Source of the DNA: Laetiporus sulphureus 93-53
Lineage: Eukaryota; Basidiomycota; Agaricomycetes; Polyporales; Laetiporaceae
Assembly: GCF_001632365.1 (NCBI RefSeq)
Contig: NW_024468522.1
Span: forward strand, 376,910 to 440,909
DNA length: 64,000 bases
Direction: 5' to 3'
Both the position numbers and the translations under genes were made by a program. The notes below the pieces were generated by a model. It was not told where the DNA came from, did not search any database, and worked only from the letters and a program-made list of their open reading frames with translations. Below, piece after piece: positions 1 through 11,451 of this stretch (positions are counted from its first letter, which is position 1; every line of letters starts with the position of its first letter).

Positions 1-79
1 TGCTCGCTGCATCCCTCCGCGTCGCTGGACGTCGGCATTTGACTCTTTCGCGCTTTTCTAGATATTTACGACGTTTACG

Positions 80-1929
80 ATGGCCTCTCGTGAGTGCCAT
101 GTCCAGCTCTCTTCGATGTCTTTGAGACTGAATGGGGTGTTGTAGTGTTCTCGAGCAACAAGCTTCTACCTGCGCTGAAGCGCCGCACACGCCGCAACAG
201 CAAGCCAGAGGCGGCGCCGGCCTCCTTGAAGGCGAAACCGCTCGACATCCTCCCTGATCTCTCAGAAGTGGACGAAGGCCGCACATCTCTTTCTTCAATC
301 TCCTCCTTCGACACTGCATCCATTCACAGCCGCCGCGGCGCCCAGAGTCCCAGTACCTCCTTCGCAAGCCGGCTATGCTGCAGCGGCAGCAAAAACTCCT
401 TCACCGAACGCAAGCGCACATCGCGTCGCGTCGTCCTCACTGGCGTCGAGGGCCTGACATTCGATGACTTCTTTCCCGCCTCGAGCGCGCCGCCCCACCC
501 CTCGCCCGCGCCGCCTCTCTACGAAGACCCCATCAGTGATTGCGAGCCATCGCTCGACGACGTCAACGTGCGCTTTTCCGGCCTCGGCATCTCACTCGAC
601 TGTCCTTCCCCACCCGCTGATGTCCCTCGCTGGCGTGTGCGTTCTCCGACGCCATCTGTGGCGAGCAGCGCGACATCCAGCACGGCATCCAGCAGCTCGA
701 GCGTCAGCTCCCGTTCTCGCAGACGAACGCACGCCACCCCACCGACGTCTGACGACGAATCGCAATCATACCTGTGCCGCGCGCCAACGTGCAAGTCGCG
801 TCGGGCTTCGATTGTGTACGCACGATCAACGCCGGACCTGAACGAGTCCCATGCCTCGGAAGAGGAGGGCGTCGATTCTGATGCGGAGTGGTTCGCACGC
901 GATATCAGCGACGTGGTCACGCTTTCGACTCCTCTCCCTCCATCTTCGGTCCTTCCTCAAGACACGCGCGCTCGCCCGGACTCGTTGATGCCACCTCCCC
1001 GGCGCGCTAGACGGAACAGAAACGGCAAGCCTTTCACCATAATACCTCCCATCTCGCGTCCCACAACGCAGTGTCTGCCGAGCGCGCAACTCGACCCCAC
1101 ATTCCCACAATCCGGAAGGTCTTTTCTGATCCCTGACCGTTCACCACCGCCACCTCCGATCAAGATTACACGATGTTCCACGTCGACGATGGAGGCGGCG
1201 ACGGAGGAGCTGCTTGCTCAGTTGGCGAGCGCTGCTCTGGGTAATGGATTCGCGGGGACTGGTTTGAGCGCGACGCGTGGTGTCAGCCCGGCCGTGTCAG
1301 TTCCTGTGACTCCCAGCAGCGCGTATGTTGTGAAGCCATTAGCCAGCATACGTCCGCCGCCTCGCTCATCAATACCTGCCGATGTCGAGGACCTCGCTGA
1401 CGAGGTGGAGCTGGTGCTGCCCGAGATCGTCAAGGTCTTCCCTATCACGCCGATGAGTGCGAACATGCCGAGTACGCTCCCGGTCTCGCCCTCGTCTGCG
1501 TTCTCCTTTGATGTGGATGTCACACACGTTGATGGCAGCAAGCCCGCCGGTGCCAGCAACACCGAGGCGGACTTGACTGCGCAGACGTTCCCGGACACTC
1601 CCACTGAGTCGCTGAGCTTCGCGTCGGCGCCCTCCCTGCGCTCTCGGTGGTCAAGCTCGACGCTTGGCGCGCTTGCAGAGCGCGATGGACCTGCGGGCTC
1701 GTGGCTGACGAAGCTTAACATTTCGGCGACCAGGAGGAACAAGGGCCGCGCGGGCATCTTTTCCCCCGTGAGCGTGCTGTCTGCGGCATCTCCATTCGGA
1801 AATGCGCCGAAGCCGTCGTTCGACCTGGAGTACCGCGAAAGGAGAGATAGCAGAGGCTCTGATATGAGCAGCGACACTATCACTAGCAAAGCGAAGTCGA
1901 AACCCGTGGAAGTGTCTGTTCGCACTTGA
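80..1929 (+). CDS. Ser/Pro-rich hypothetical protein, two exons
   Basis: I do not recognise the family. The best model starts at the ATG at 80 and removes an intron at 90-145 (GTGAGT donor, TAG acceptor, 56 nt). Exons 80-89 and 146-1929 give 597 residues beginning MASLFSSNKLLPALKRR. A simpler reading starts at 94 inside this intron and gives an unrelated N-terminus; I prefer the spliced start because donor, acceptor and phase all fit. The protein is low-complexity, with basic RRTRR near the start, many Ser, Pro and Thr runs, SRSRRR, and PPPPP tracts. No membrane segment or catalytic motif is visible. It could be a signalling or cytoskeletal scaffold, but that is only a guess. The TGA stop is at 1927-1929. 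Confidence 0.7.
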
Positions 1930-2583
1930 TTCGTTGCCCGTCCGAATGCGATTAGAGCTCTGTCTCCGCACGTTACGACATAACTTTAAACGACTGCACG
2001 TTTTTTTCTTGTTCTATTTACTCCTGACCATCTGTAGCGATACATTGTGACAACGCTCCGACTATGTCGTACGGACTCTTCCGTATTTTGTGCTTTGCTA
2101 GTCCGAATCTGATCCATCTTGTATCATTGTTTTTCTAATACCGCTCGCAACATTCATCTTCGATACCTCACAATGCACCGCTTGATTGGTCAGGATGGCA
2201 TCCACGGTCTCTTGTAGCTTAATGGACCAATTCTATTCTGTCCACGCCCATTTGATCTCTTGCATCAATATGAATACACTCGGCCACCACAGTAAGTGGT
2301 CCTTCAGAGTGTTGTACTTGCAACTACGGAGGCCCTCAACCTGGATGCGCATGCCGTGCCGACTGCGGCGCCGCACACGCGTCCATGGCGAGGCGCCCCT
2401 GCACAACGAGTCGTGGCACCGTCTCGTAACTCCCTTTTTTCCCAACGTTCATGAATGTATTCGTCTTGTCTTGCTTTCCAAGATGTTTCGGAGGCAGTGT
2501 TTGTTCAAGTTCAAGTAGAAAAGGCAGACTTACCTGATCCATTTTCTGCTAAGTTCTGTCGCTTTCTCTTTAAGCAGCAGTCA

Positions 2584-2613
2584 ATGGCCCCAAAAGGAAT
2601 GTTGATTACGTAA
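2584..2613 (+). other. Upstream ORF in the bZIP leader (9 codons)
   Basis: ATG at 2584 is followed by nine sense codons and TAA at 2611-2613, 68 bp before the bZIP start codon. Fungal bZIP genes of the Gcn4/CpcA type are often controlled by such short upstream ORFs. Whether this one is in the mRNA depends on the transcription start, which I cannot see. Confidence 0.35.
2606..2613 (+). promoter_or_regulatory. TTACGTAA palindrome, candidate bZIP-binding site
   Basis: The perfect 8-bp palindrome TTACGTAA lies 69 bp upstream of the bZIP start codon. This core is bound by several fungal AP-1/CREB-type bZIP dimers. It overlaps the end of the short upstream ORF. A site directly in front of a bZIP gene suggests autoregulation, but an 8-mer can occur by chance. 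Confidence 0.3.
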
Positions 2614-2681
2614 GCAAATGATTACAGCCTCGCAGGCGTCGAGCTCACTCTCTCCACAACTACCACCATCCGCAGCCCACC

Positions 2682-4794
2682 ATGCTCGTCGACAATCCCC
2701 TACCCTCCGGTTTTTCATTGAATTCTTCCTTCGAGGACTTCTTTAACATGGATCTCCTCGGTGGCCCGAGTTCAGGCGGCTCCTCCCCCCGCTCCGACTC
2801 GTCGCCCTCCGAGTCGTTCTCCAACCTTCCTCCGACTCCCCCCAATCTCTTTGAATCCGACAGTGTCATGAACCAGAATGTAAACGAGGATTCTTTCTTT
2901 GGTTTCTCGCTAGACGACTTTTCCAAGCTGGACATCCCCGCCCCTCTCGCTGCACCAGGCTTCGACTTTCTGGGCGCTTTTGCAAGCGCTGCGACGCAGC
3001 TGAGCAGCCCAGATTCGGGTTCTGGTTCGGGCGGTTTGTCCTCCATGGCTGATACTCCCTCGAGCATAGACCCCCAGCTCGTGACGTCCCCGTCGCCGTC
3101 TAATGCCGTGAGCGAGGCAGGAGACGCGGACGAGGACGAGGAGCATGAAGAGGACGAGGACGAGCATGACGAGGCGCTTAGCCCTGACAAAGATGGGGAG
3201 CAAGGCTTTTCCATTGCTCCAATCAAGGTCGGTGGCCGAGGCAAGGCGAACCGGAAGGGAACGATCCAGTCCGGTGGGGTAATCAAGCGCGCGGGGAGCG
3301 AGAAGAAGGAGAATAGGCCATCCAACCATCTGTCAACGACATCAACCGAGCCAGATGACTGGCGCCCGAGTCCTGAGGAGTACAAGAAGATGACGAGCAA
3401 GGAGAAGAGACAATTGCGGAACAAGATCAGTGCACGGAATTTCCGGGTGAGGAGAAAGGGTGTGTATCGAGAATATCCGGTGTGCGCTGCTTGCTGATTA
3501 TTACTAACAGAGTACATCACGACGCTCGAGGGTGACATCGCAGAGCGCGACAGGCTCATTGATGCGATCCGCACTGAGCTCGGGAGCACCAAATCAGAGA
3601 ACGTGGCGTTGCGACAGGAGATTACATCGCTGAAGAGGGCGCTCCTCGAGGGCGCTGGCCGCGCAGACACACCTATCCTTCCACCTCCTGCTCCGCTGCC
3701 CGCGATCCCTGCATCTGTGCTCGCATCTGGACCGTCGGCGAACGCAAGCGCACCCGCGCCACCGAAGAGCCCGCTGCTCACACCCAACACACAGAAGGAC
3801 CTGCCGACATCGCCCCGATTGGGCGCGCGGGGCTTCTGGGGTGGCGCGTCGAGCGCCGGCCTTGGAGGTTATGGCGGGTTCACACCCGTGCATACGACGC
3901 TTGTTCCCGAGTGGACCAGTGTGCTCTCGGGGAAGCCGGTGGCGAATGCGAGGACGGGCCGGCGGAGCCCTGCACTTCAGGAGAACATCAACCCAACGCT
4001 CAACGCTGCATGGCCAAGTACGGACAAGAGCAAGGAGGTGCAGCAGCAGTACGGCGCGTTGGAGAGCTTCATGGATATGAACCCGTTCACGATGAAGGCG
4101 CTCGACCCGTCTGTATCCGTTTATGGAAATTTCGGATGCCACAACGCTAACGTAGCCGTATGTGCTTAGGTACCGGATGCAGTTGTGGCGGAACATGGCG
4201 GCACAGCAACACTACCGCCGCCAACATGCGTCGCACGAGCAACAGCAGTCGAGTGCGAGCTCATCGTCGGGCTCTTCCTCTTCCTCGTCGAGCCCGAACT
4301 CAAGCCCCAGCCCGAGCGGGCTCGCGGGCAGCCTGCGGCCACACTTTTTCACGAAGCAACCTGCATCGCTCTCCACATTACTCTCCGGCAAGCCGGCTGC
4401 GACCTCCTATCCCCCAGCGTCCACCTCGCCTCTCGCTTCGATCACTAACAAGAGCACGCCGTTGCCGACGCCACAGCAGGCGATGCTTGCAAGCGTTGCG
4501 TCACAGACGCTCATGCAGAAGCTGGGCTCAGCATTTTGGGATGCGTTTGCGGCACGCCCTGCCGGCGGGAAGCGCATGCCCGAGTTGGATGCGGACAAGG
4601 TCAGGCGCGTCATGGAGGGCAGTGCGGTGCTGCGCGTTGTGGACGTCGAGCCACGGCCGTCGGCATCGGCAGCGAGGATGCAGATGCAGATGCAGCAGCA
4701 TTTGGAGAAGTCGTCTTCTGGCCCCGAGAAAAAGTGCAACATCACCGATATCCTCGAGGAGTCGATGCGCAGTCTGAGCATCTCGAAGAAGTAA
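2682..4794 (+). CDS. bZIP transcription factor
   Basis: Exons 2682-3459, 3511-4108 and 4170-4794 give 666 residues; both introns (51 and 61 nt) are GT-AG and restore the frame. The basic region, about residues 240-262, contains NKISARNFRVRR, the N-x7-R signature of bZIP DNA-binding helices. It is followed across intron 1 by a heptad zipper (about 263-300, EYITTLEGDIAERD onward). Intron 1 splits the domain exactly at the basic region/zipper hinge. The N-terminal 200 residues are acidic and Ser/Pro-rich with a D/E run near 150-160, a likely activation region. The C-terminal third is Ser-, Gln- and Met-rich. It should act in the nucleus as a dimer. The target pathway is not visible. The leader has a short upstream ORF and a TTACGTAA site. 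Confidence 0.93.
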
Positions 4795-5559
4795 AAGTCG
4801 AGTTTCTGGAATCACTGATCTCTGCATTGGCGAGGGGAGATGGCAGTCGAAGCCAAGGGGTCACGATGGAGGAGACGCGCGGACGAATCGAGGTGAATGC
4901 CGAAATGAGAAAAACGCTTCTTGGACATTACGGACAGGATCTGCGCCGCGCTCGTAGTGGCGCAGTCTCTGTTGCTCTCCCTACCTTCACTCCCTTACTC
5001 CTGCCTTTATTTCCTCGTTCCTCTTTCCCCTTCTCTTGCTATCTAACCCCTCCTCCTCTCTGGCATCGCCCACATCATCAAACCAACCCCAACCCCTCCT
5101 CAGCTATTTCATCCCTGATACGGTCATTCATTCTCGCATCCCTGTCTCGTTCCCTGTTACTCGTCGTTGTGTCCCTCTCTGCTTTACTGTCAAGTTTCGT
5201 TCGTTCGCCCTTATATATGAGCCGTGTAATCTGCTTGAAAGCCTGGCGTCGTCACGTCCTGAATAGTACTATGACATCAATACTGTGTATATACTGCTTA
5301 GAAGAAATGCAGGTGTAAACTATGTCAGCGGGAGTCTTGCTGTGCCCACGATCTTTCGTCGTGTTTTCTAAAACATCAGAGCTTCAATAAACTGCAATTG
5401 TTCTGCAGAAGGGACTATATTAATTTGAGTACAGAGAAAGTGGTCATTACGAACGATAGGCTGAGATACGTATAAGAATACACGATAGATTACTTCCATC
5501 CGGCCTCAGCGAGTCAATAGATAGTTTGAATATACACGCCCGGTCCTCTCTGTGCTCGC
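4795..5559. other. Convergent 3' intergenic region, pyrimidine-rich
   Basis: This separates two convergent genes. About 4975-5240 is strongly CT-rich on the plus strand; nothing coding is recognised. It probably holds the two 3' untranslated regions. Confidence 0.5.
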
Positions 5560-7910
5560 TCAGCTCACTCGCACGCCCCAGCCCAGCACCTCAAACATGA
5601 CCGGAATGAACCCACAAGCAAGCATGCCGATACCACAGTACACAATGACCTTGGTCAGCACTGCAGACGAAGATCGACCGTCAGCATGAACCTCCACGAG
5701 TGACATGTGCGCGACACCTACCGTCTGCATCGTAATGCTTGACGATGTCCTGCTTTTCACCGTTCTCCTCGTCCAGGTCAACCGGATATTTCTCCTTTTC
5801 CATAGTCGTAGATACAGACAAGCCCGTCTGGCGGCCCTTGCCGCCTCTGAGCTTAATGCTGCGCTCACCGTAGATATTGCCGTATCGCAGGCCACGCACG
5901 CCGCTCGCGCCGCCACCTTCCGTCTCCATCTCAATCATGCCCGGAAGGTCGATCACGGATGGGATCGGGCGCAGCCCCTTCTCGGGCGGTACGTTCTTGT
6001 AGTCTGTCGCAGGCGTGTAGAATCGCCGGTGCGGGAGCGTGAACGAGTGCGAGAGCAGCCGGAAGAGGGGCGGTAGCACAAAGTGCGACACGTTCTTTGC
6101 GAAGATGCGCCACATGAAAATAATCAGGATGCCTTGGGGTGATATGATTAGCGTGGGATGCTTTAGGGGCACGGCGGGCGACTCACCAAGAGTCATCTTG
6201 ACGACAGCGACGGACCACCAGGTGAGCGTGTCGAGCCAGCTGCCCCACGGACTTCCAGGCATGACGTGTACGAAGTACTCATCTCCGTAGCCGTTGTGCA
6301 GCATATACCATCGCGACAGAATTTCGCCCAGCACGACCGAGATGAACGCGATCGCATCCTCGAAGCATGGGCAGTCGTCTACCGGCTGCGGATGCCAGTG
6401 AACGGACAGCAGGCAGAGCGGAATCGTCACTGCAGGTACTGCAGGAATGAACAGATTTAGAACTACCTCGAATTATGAGAGTCAATGTGCCCACCGATCC
6501 AGCCAGAATCCCTGATCCACACATGCAGCCATCCGCTGAAAACTAGATTGAATGCCCAGATGCCGGTTCCGAGTATCACACCGACCGCGCAATCCGTGAA
6601 TGAGTGCATGCCTGTATACAGCCGGCCATACACGATCGAGAATACGTAGAACAGAAGTACGCAAGACAAGACGCGGTATGCGGTATCAGATACCATCGTG
6701 TCTGCGCCGGGCGTGGGAGATGTATGTTCCAATGCCGAATATGTGGAGTTGTACATGATGTTGAACGTGGGGAGGCGAGAGGATGCCGGGGTAACGTAGG
6801 CCTGCTGGAGGAGCGAATAGAAGAACAGCGCAATCGAGACGCTGTTCGTGGAATGTGTCGATGGGAATCCATACTCGAGATGATGGTTACCGATGGCTTC
6901 AGAGCGACTTGAGCGGACTCTTGGGGCTGTAAACGCAACGCTACTTACTCAGTCTCGTGATAGGCGGAGCGAACGGTCTCGGAGAGCAGACTGAGTCCTT
7001 AACGAATGAGGCCACATAGACTCCCAGCGCGAGGACCATGAGCAGTCTGTCGGCGGCATTCATGCCCGTAGGAGGCGAAAGATCAGCACATCCTGTGGAT
7101 TACGCGCACGAGCTAGACATACCCACGACCAGTGTCTCCGTGCCCGAAGAAGACAAAAGCGGGCAGGGTTATCATGAAGAAGGTATGCGTTCCGAGGGAG
7201 GACGTGTACACGAAATACACGTCGAGGATCGGGCGACGGACGTAGGCCTGCGCAAAAAACAGTATCAGCATATATATTCTCTCTGGATGATTTAAGGGCG
7301 TCATTCATGGACAAACATTGACGGAGACAGAGACGGCAGTTCGCAAATCGCACCTCAATCTACATGACATTTCATGTGGGTGGCGAGTTGAGGACATAAT
7401 GACCCTGACATTACGTATTTCAAACAGAACGAGAACAAGAACGTGGGCAGTTCATAACCAGGCGAACCGATACCGTTGGGTCATTGAGCCAAGAATGCAT
7501 AAGAGCACTGGGGATAGCCCAATATAACGTTGAGGTTGCATACTCACCTGCATCTTCGCCAACACCTCCGACTCCCATGCGACGTTCTGTCGCACTCTTT
7601 TATGAATGACAGCCCTCCAGCTGTTCATCGTACACTCATAGACCTCTTCCGGCAGTAACCCGATGCCTACGGAAGTCTCGTCGTCTCCATCTCTATGCGT
7701 CTCGTCGTCCGACCCGGACGTGCTGTTCTTCTCGTGCCAGACTGCATCGGGAGCATCCGGAAACGAATAGCAAGAGTCGGAAACGCTGCTAATGTATGAA
7801 GGTAAGTCAGAATTGGTGGTAGAAGGATCCTTGTGATGAGCTTGATGAGTGGGAATGCCCAGCGCCAGGCTTTGCATATCGTAGAGCGGGGGCGTCATCG
7901 TAGCAGTCAT
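5560..7910 (-). CDS. Sphingoid long-chain base 1-phosphate phosphatase (Lcb3/Ysr3 type, PAP2 family)
   Basis: Seven exons on the minus strand: 7910-7548, 7247-7123, 7046-6949, 6896-6495, 6438-6187, 6132-5722 and 5660-5560. They join in frame to 583 residues. The PAP2 phosphatase motifs are all present: KDSVCSPRP (K-x6-RP), GFPSTHSTNS (the PS-H motif) and GRLYTGMHSFTD (R-x5-H-x3-D). Several hydrophobic membrane segments surround them, as in the yeast ER enzyme that dephosphorylates dihydrosphingosine 1-phosphate and feeds sphingolipid synthesis. HPQPVDDCPCFED further on is also typical of this subgroup. Start is the ATG at 7910. The first intron is 300 nt, several times longer than the others; I looked for a missed exon and saw none. 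A general PAP2 phosphatase is the alternative. Confidence 0.9.
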
Positions 7911-9779
7911 GATGGCCAATCAAAGCAAAAAGTCGAATGGAATACTATATTCTGGATATTTAAATGGTGACGGGCATCAGAGGATGATGAAATAATGGAA
8001 GCGTTGGTGGCGGTGTGGGACAAGCGGCGAAGAGCGGCTATCCGCGTTTCACAGGATCTCCCTCGCACTCGACGACAATGACAACAGTAACAATGTCGCC
8101 AACGTTCGTCGCTGACGAGCATGTAATACCGTGAGCAGGCTTTGCGGATGGGCAGGCTCATATATTTGCTTGTCGTGTGATCACAACAGGAATTTGTGCG
8201 AAGTGCAGAATATATTTCCTGAGACACGACCTCGACATGATACAATACATCATGAAACAATATAGGAAGGCTGTGTAATACACTAACGCATCAATGGAGG
8301 CTGTGAAGGATGCCTGTCAGTGCTGAGCGAAGGGATCATACGGAAGCAGTATCAAGATGGAGCCTCAGAGAACATAACGTTGTCCACCATGGGGGAGTCG
8401 GACATATGCTTGTATATTGATATTGAAATCATGGGCAGCATCGGAAAGATGGGGGAATAGCAGGAGGAATCGTAGACTCACCTGAACTGTAACAACTGCA
8501 AGTCCTCCTGAATCCTGATCTACGACGACCAAACCAGATCCTTGACCGAGGACATAAATTTCTGGATCCTCAGGGAATGCTGTATGCTAGTAAAGGACAT
8601 CGTCGGATGCATGTTCGTCGCCCGCTAACAGATCTCGTCATGGGAGAGGTTCGCATTTTGCGACAACATACCCTATTCGTGCACGAGTCCGAACGCCATG
8701 CGAAAAAAGTTTTGAAAACCCCCTATGAAGAAGAGGATGCGTTAGAAGATGACTTAAATCGCAAATGACCGTCACAAAAAAGTGAAAGTTCGCAAATAAA
8801 GAGAATGCTCCGTTGGTGATGCATGTGAATGAGTACGGCTCAGGGATCGCCAGCTCAAATGTTATGGATAAACAATCTTCATAGCAACAAGACCAGCGTA
8901 AGGAGCACAAAGCTCACCTATAGAGGGTCTAGCGTTCCTCGGATAGTAATTTCAGCACACCATGGAAGCGAAAGTCGACTCTCCGAGGAGAAAAAAATCC
9001 GTGCCAGCGTCGTGATTCCAGCACCGACAGGCTCCGACCCATTTTCAGAGACAACCATTCTGGTCGGAGCTGGTCTGAGTCTCAATACAGCTGTACAGTT
9101 TTAGCCATTCAGCCTTCTGAGTCTGTCGCTTGCTCTTTGTCTATTCTCGCGGTGCTCCGCGTTGTTCAAATTTTACACTCTGTACGCTATGTGAGGTGAG
9201 TATCTCTTCTATCATTGCGTGTGCTACTCTGTCTTCTCTGCTCTGCGCGTATGATGAACCAATCTATTCAGTTCTGCTTCCGAAGGGGAGGGTTTCCCCA
9301 TTGTGGACACCGAATATACCAAAAACTCTCAATCCTGATTCTCCGTTCTGCCTTCGTTTCCATCGATGCAAGTACTCATTCGTCTTCATTTATAGGCATG
9401 GTGCCGACGCGCCGTAAGTAAACATCGCATGTGTAGCAAATTTCAATCAGTAGGTGAGTGTTCCATTGAAGCATCACCACAAGACGAAACCAAGTTCATC
9501 CATTCTTTGAATGTCCTCCCGTACATCCCGTTCTGTCCCTTCCTGCTTTGTTCTGCAAGTGTGGGGAGCGTGTCTGCGTGTGCCGTCTTGGTGCATGCTG
9601 ACCGGACACGATGGGAGTACTGTATGGAAGGGAAATGAAAACATCGGCTTCTCTGATCCTCTCTTGTCTTCGATATGGACTACTGCAGCGTGGCTGACTT
9701 TTGTGCTATGCGTAACAGGTATCTTCCATATATCCGACGAGTGATCAAGTGTCTGTTACACGAGGAGGGTTCAGCGTAC
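7911..9779. other. Gene-poor stretch
   Basis: No gene I can support in 1.9 kb. On the minus strand at about 8487-8577 a stop-free stretch reads FPEDPEIYVLGQGSG and ends in a good GTGAGT donor. It has no convincing neighbours, so it may be a relic exon. Confidence 0.4.
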
Positions 9780-10140
9780 CCCTTACGAATAGCTCGGTCT
9801 TGTGCTCCATCGTATTCAATCATCACATTTTGAAATTGCCGATGGATATCGAATACCCGTGACTGTGATAATGTCGTCTGACGACTGTAAGTGACTTTGG
9901 TTGCAACGTGTTGCCTTTGGTGCATTTGCTCGTCACATATATCTCATAAAGCAACCCCGACTCCGACAGTACCGTGTTCAACAGACTCATCATGGTTTAT
10001 ACATCTCGACTGGGTGCCGCTCTTGCTATATGTACACTCTGGAGTTTAGTGGTGCTGCAAACTGGAGATGTTGTGTCTTGAGCCTGCAGTTCGTGGGCCA
10101 TCCTGATCCTGATCTTTCTGCGCACGGATGAGGATACTCT
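9780..10140 (+). pseudogene. Possible relic of a multi-pass membrane protein (DUF6533-like)
   Basis: Stop-interrupted plus-strand frames carry hydrophobic fragments. SIVFNHHILKLPMDIEYP near 9805-9858 resembles the start of agaricomycete DUF6533 seven-helix proteins. AWAILILIFLRT-like sequence near 10095-10130 resembles a later helix of the same family. Frames are broken and no full model closes. The assignment is from memory of family patterns and is weak. Confidence 0.25.
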
Positions 10141-10443
10141 GGTTGTTAGCGTGTGTGCGCCGCGGCATTATTTCGCGTGGCAGTTGAGTGTCCAATCAGT
10201 ACCGCTGTAAGTCACGGCGTTACGGGCATGAGGTGAGAGCGCCATTTGCAACTCACACAGCGATCAGCTTTATAGTCGGTAGCGGCACGATCTCAAGGAA
10301 CGTCTGGATTGACGCGGAAAGTCGAGCCATCGCCGATAGCTTTGCAGACAAAAGGCATGTGCCTCGAACTTGTTGCCCAAAAGTGAACCGTGTGGCTTTG
10401 AGAATTCTGACATTCGACGGCATTGTCAGATTGCAGCGACGAA

Positions 10444-11451
10444 ATGCTGTCTGATCAGATCGAGGTCCGCGATGAAGAGTTCTGGTACGAGGATGGAAGC
10501 ATCGTCCTCATCGCTCAGGGCGTCGCATTCCGTGTCTTCCGCGGCTTGCTCGCCCAGCACTCCGAGGTCTTCCGCGACATGCTTTCTATGCCGCAGCAAG
10601 AAGAGACCAGCATGCTGGAGGGTTGTCCCATGGTCGAGCTTCACGATTCACCTGAGGATTTGCGCTATCTCCTTCGGGAACTATCGCTGGGTGGAAGGTA
10701 CGTTTTTAATAATGGTGCTTTCGTTTCAAACCCCCCTAACTGTCAACTGTCGTTTCCTGCACCTCTCAGGCGCTTTGGACCGGCTGAGATCAAGTTTACC
10801 GCTCTCGCTGCTGTCATCCGTCTTTCACACAAATATCAATTCAAGGATCTCCTCAAAGACGCTGTCACTTGTCTGAAGAGCTACTTCACCGACAGCTTCG
10901 ATGTCTGGAGCAAGTCAATGGAACCGGGGTCACGTCCGATTTTTCATCTCGAACCGGCGGATGCGATAGCGGCGGTTAATCTGACGCGACTTACCCGCGA
11001 GGTGTCAATGCTCCCAACCGCTTTGTACAGCTGCTGCCAGCTGCCTACCGAGCTATTACTGAAGGGTATCCGTCGAGCAGATGGAACTACCGAGCGCTTA
11101 GATGAAGATGACCTCATCCGGTGCATCGATGGAAAAGCGAATCTGCTTATAGGATCTCGACGAGCCCGTGATGATGTTAGCTACGATCCTGCGTCTGTCA
11201 GGCAAAGCTGCAAGTGCTCAAATTACGCGGCTTTTTCAACATTCATACATGAACGCATCCTGCAATATGGAGAAGACACTCGATTCAGTATGCTGAGTTC
11301 ATGGGAATCAATGATAAAGGAGAAGGGGGGCGTATTCCCTATGTGCGGTGGATGCATTTATCGGATGAAAGAGAAAGACGTCGATTGTCGCAAGCGAATA
11401 TGGCAGGAACTCCCCAAATACATGGGTGTCTCGGTGCCAGGATGGTCGTAG
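10444..11451 (+). CDS. BTB/POZ domain protein
   Basis: Exons 10444-10697 and 10770-11451 (72-nt intron) give 311 residues. The opening EFWYEDGSIVLIAQGVAF followed by FRGLLAQHSEVFRDML is the BTB/POZ fold as seen in the large agaricomycete family of short BTB proteins. The C-terminal half has a conserved helical region (RLSHKYQFKDLLKDAV) and Cys pairs near the end (CKC, CGGC). BTB domains dimerise and often bridge Cullin-3 ligases; the partner here is unknown. A second intact member lies at 50.4-51.5 kb on the other strand, and a broken one beside it. Confidence 0.85.
   Translation: MLSDQIEVRDEEFWYEDGSIVLIAQGVAFRVFRGLLAQHSEVFRDMLSMPQQEETSMLEGCPMVELHDSPEDLRYLLRELSLGGRYVFNNGAFVSNPPNCQLSFPAPLRRFGPAEIKFTALAAVIRLSHKYQFKDLLKDAVTCLKSYFTDSFDVWSKSMEPGSRPIFHLEPADAIAAVNLTRLTREVSMLPTALYSCCQLPTELLLKGIRRADGTTERLDEDDLIRCIDGKANLLIGSRRARDDVSYDPASVRQSCKCSNYAAFSTFIHERILQYGEDTRFSMLSSWESMIKEKGGVFPMCGGCIYRMKEKDVDCRKRIWQELPKYMGVSVPGWS

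Larger units (their letters stand above)
1930..2681. other. Intergenic region and bZIP leader
   Basis: No gene recognised in 752 bp. The first part is T-rich and fits a 3' untranslated region of the upstream gene. The last 120 bp fit a promoter or leader of the bZIP gene and contain a short upstream ORF and a bZIP-type palindrome, listed separately. Confidence 0.5.

Noticed and set aside
94..1929. Start of the first gene at 94
   Set aside because: The ATG at 94 lies inside a well-formed intron (90-145); the spliced start at 80 fits better.
2186..2518. 110-codon open frame between the first gene and the bZIP gene
   Set aside because: No recognisable motif and no context; likely chance.
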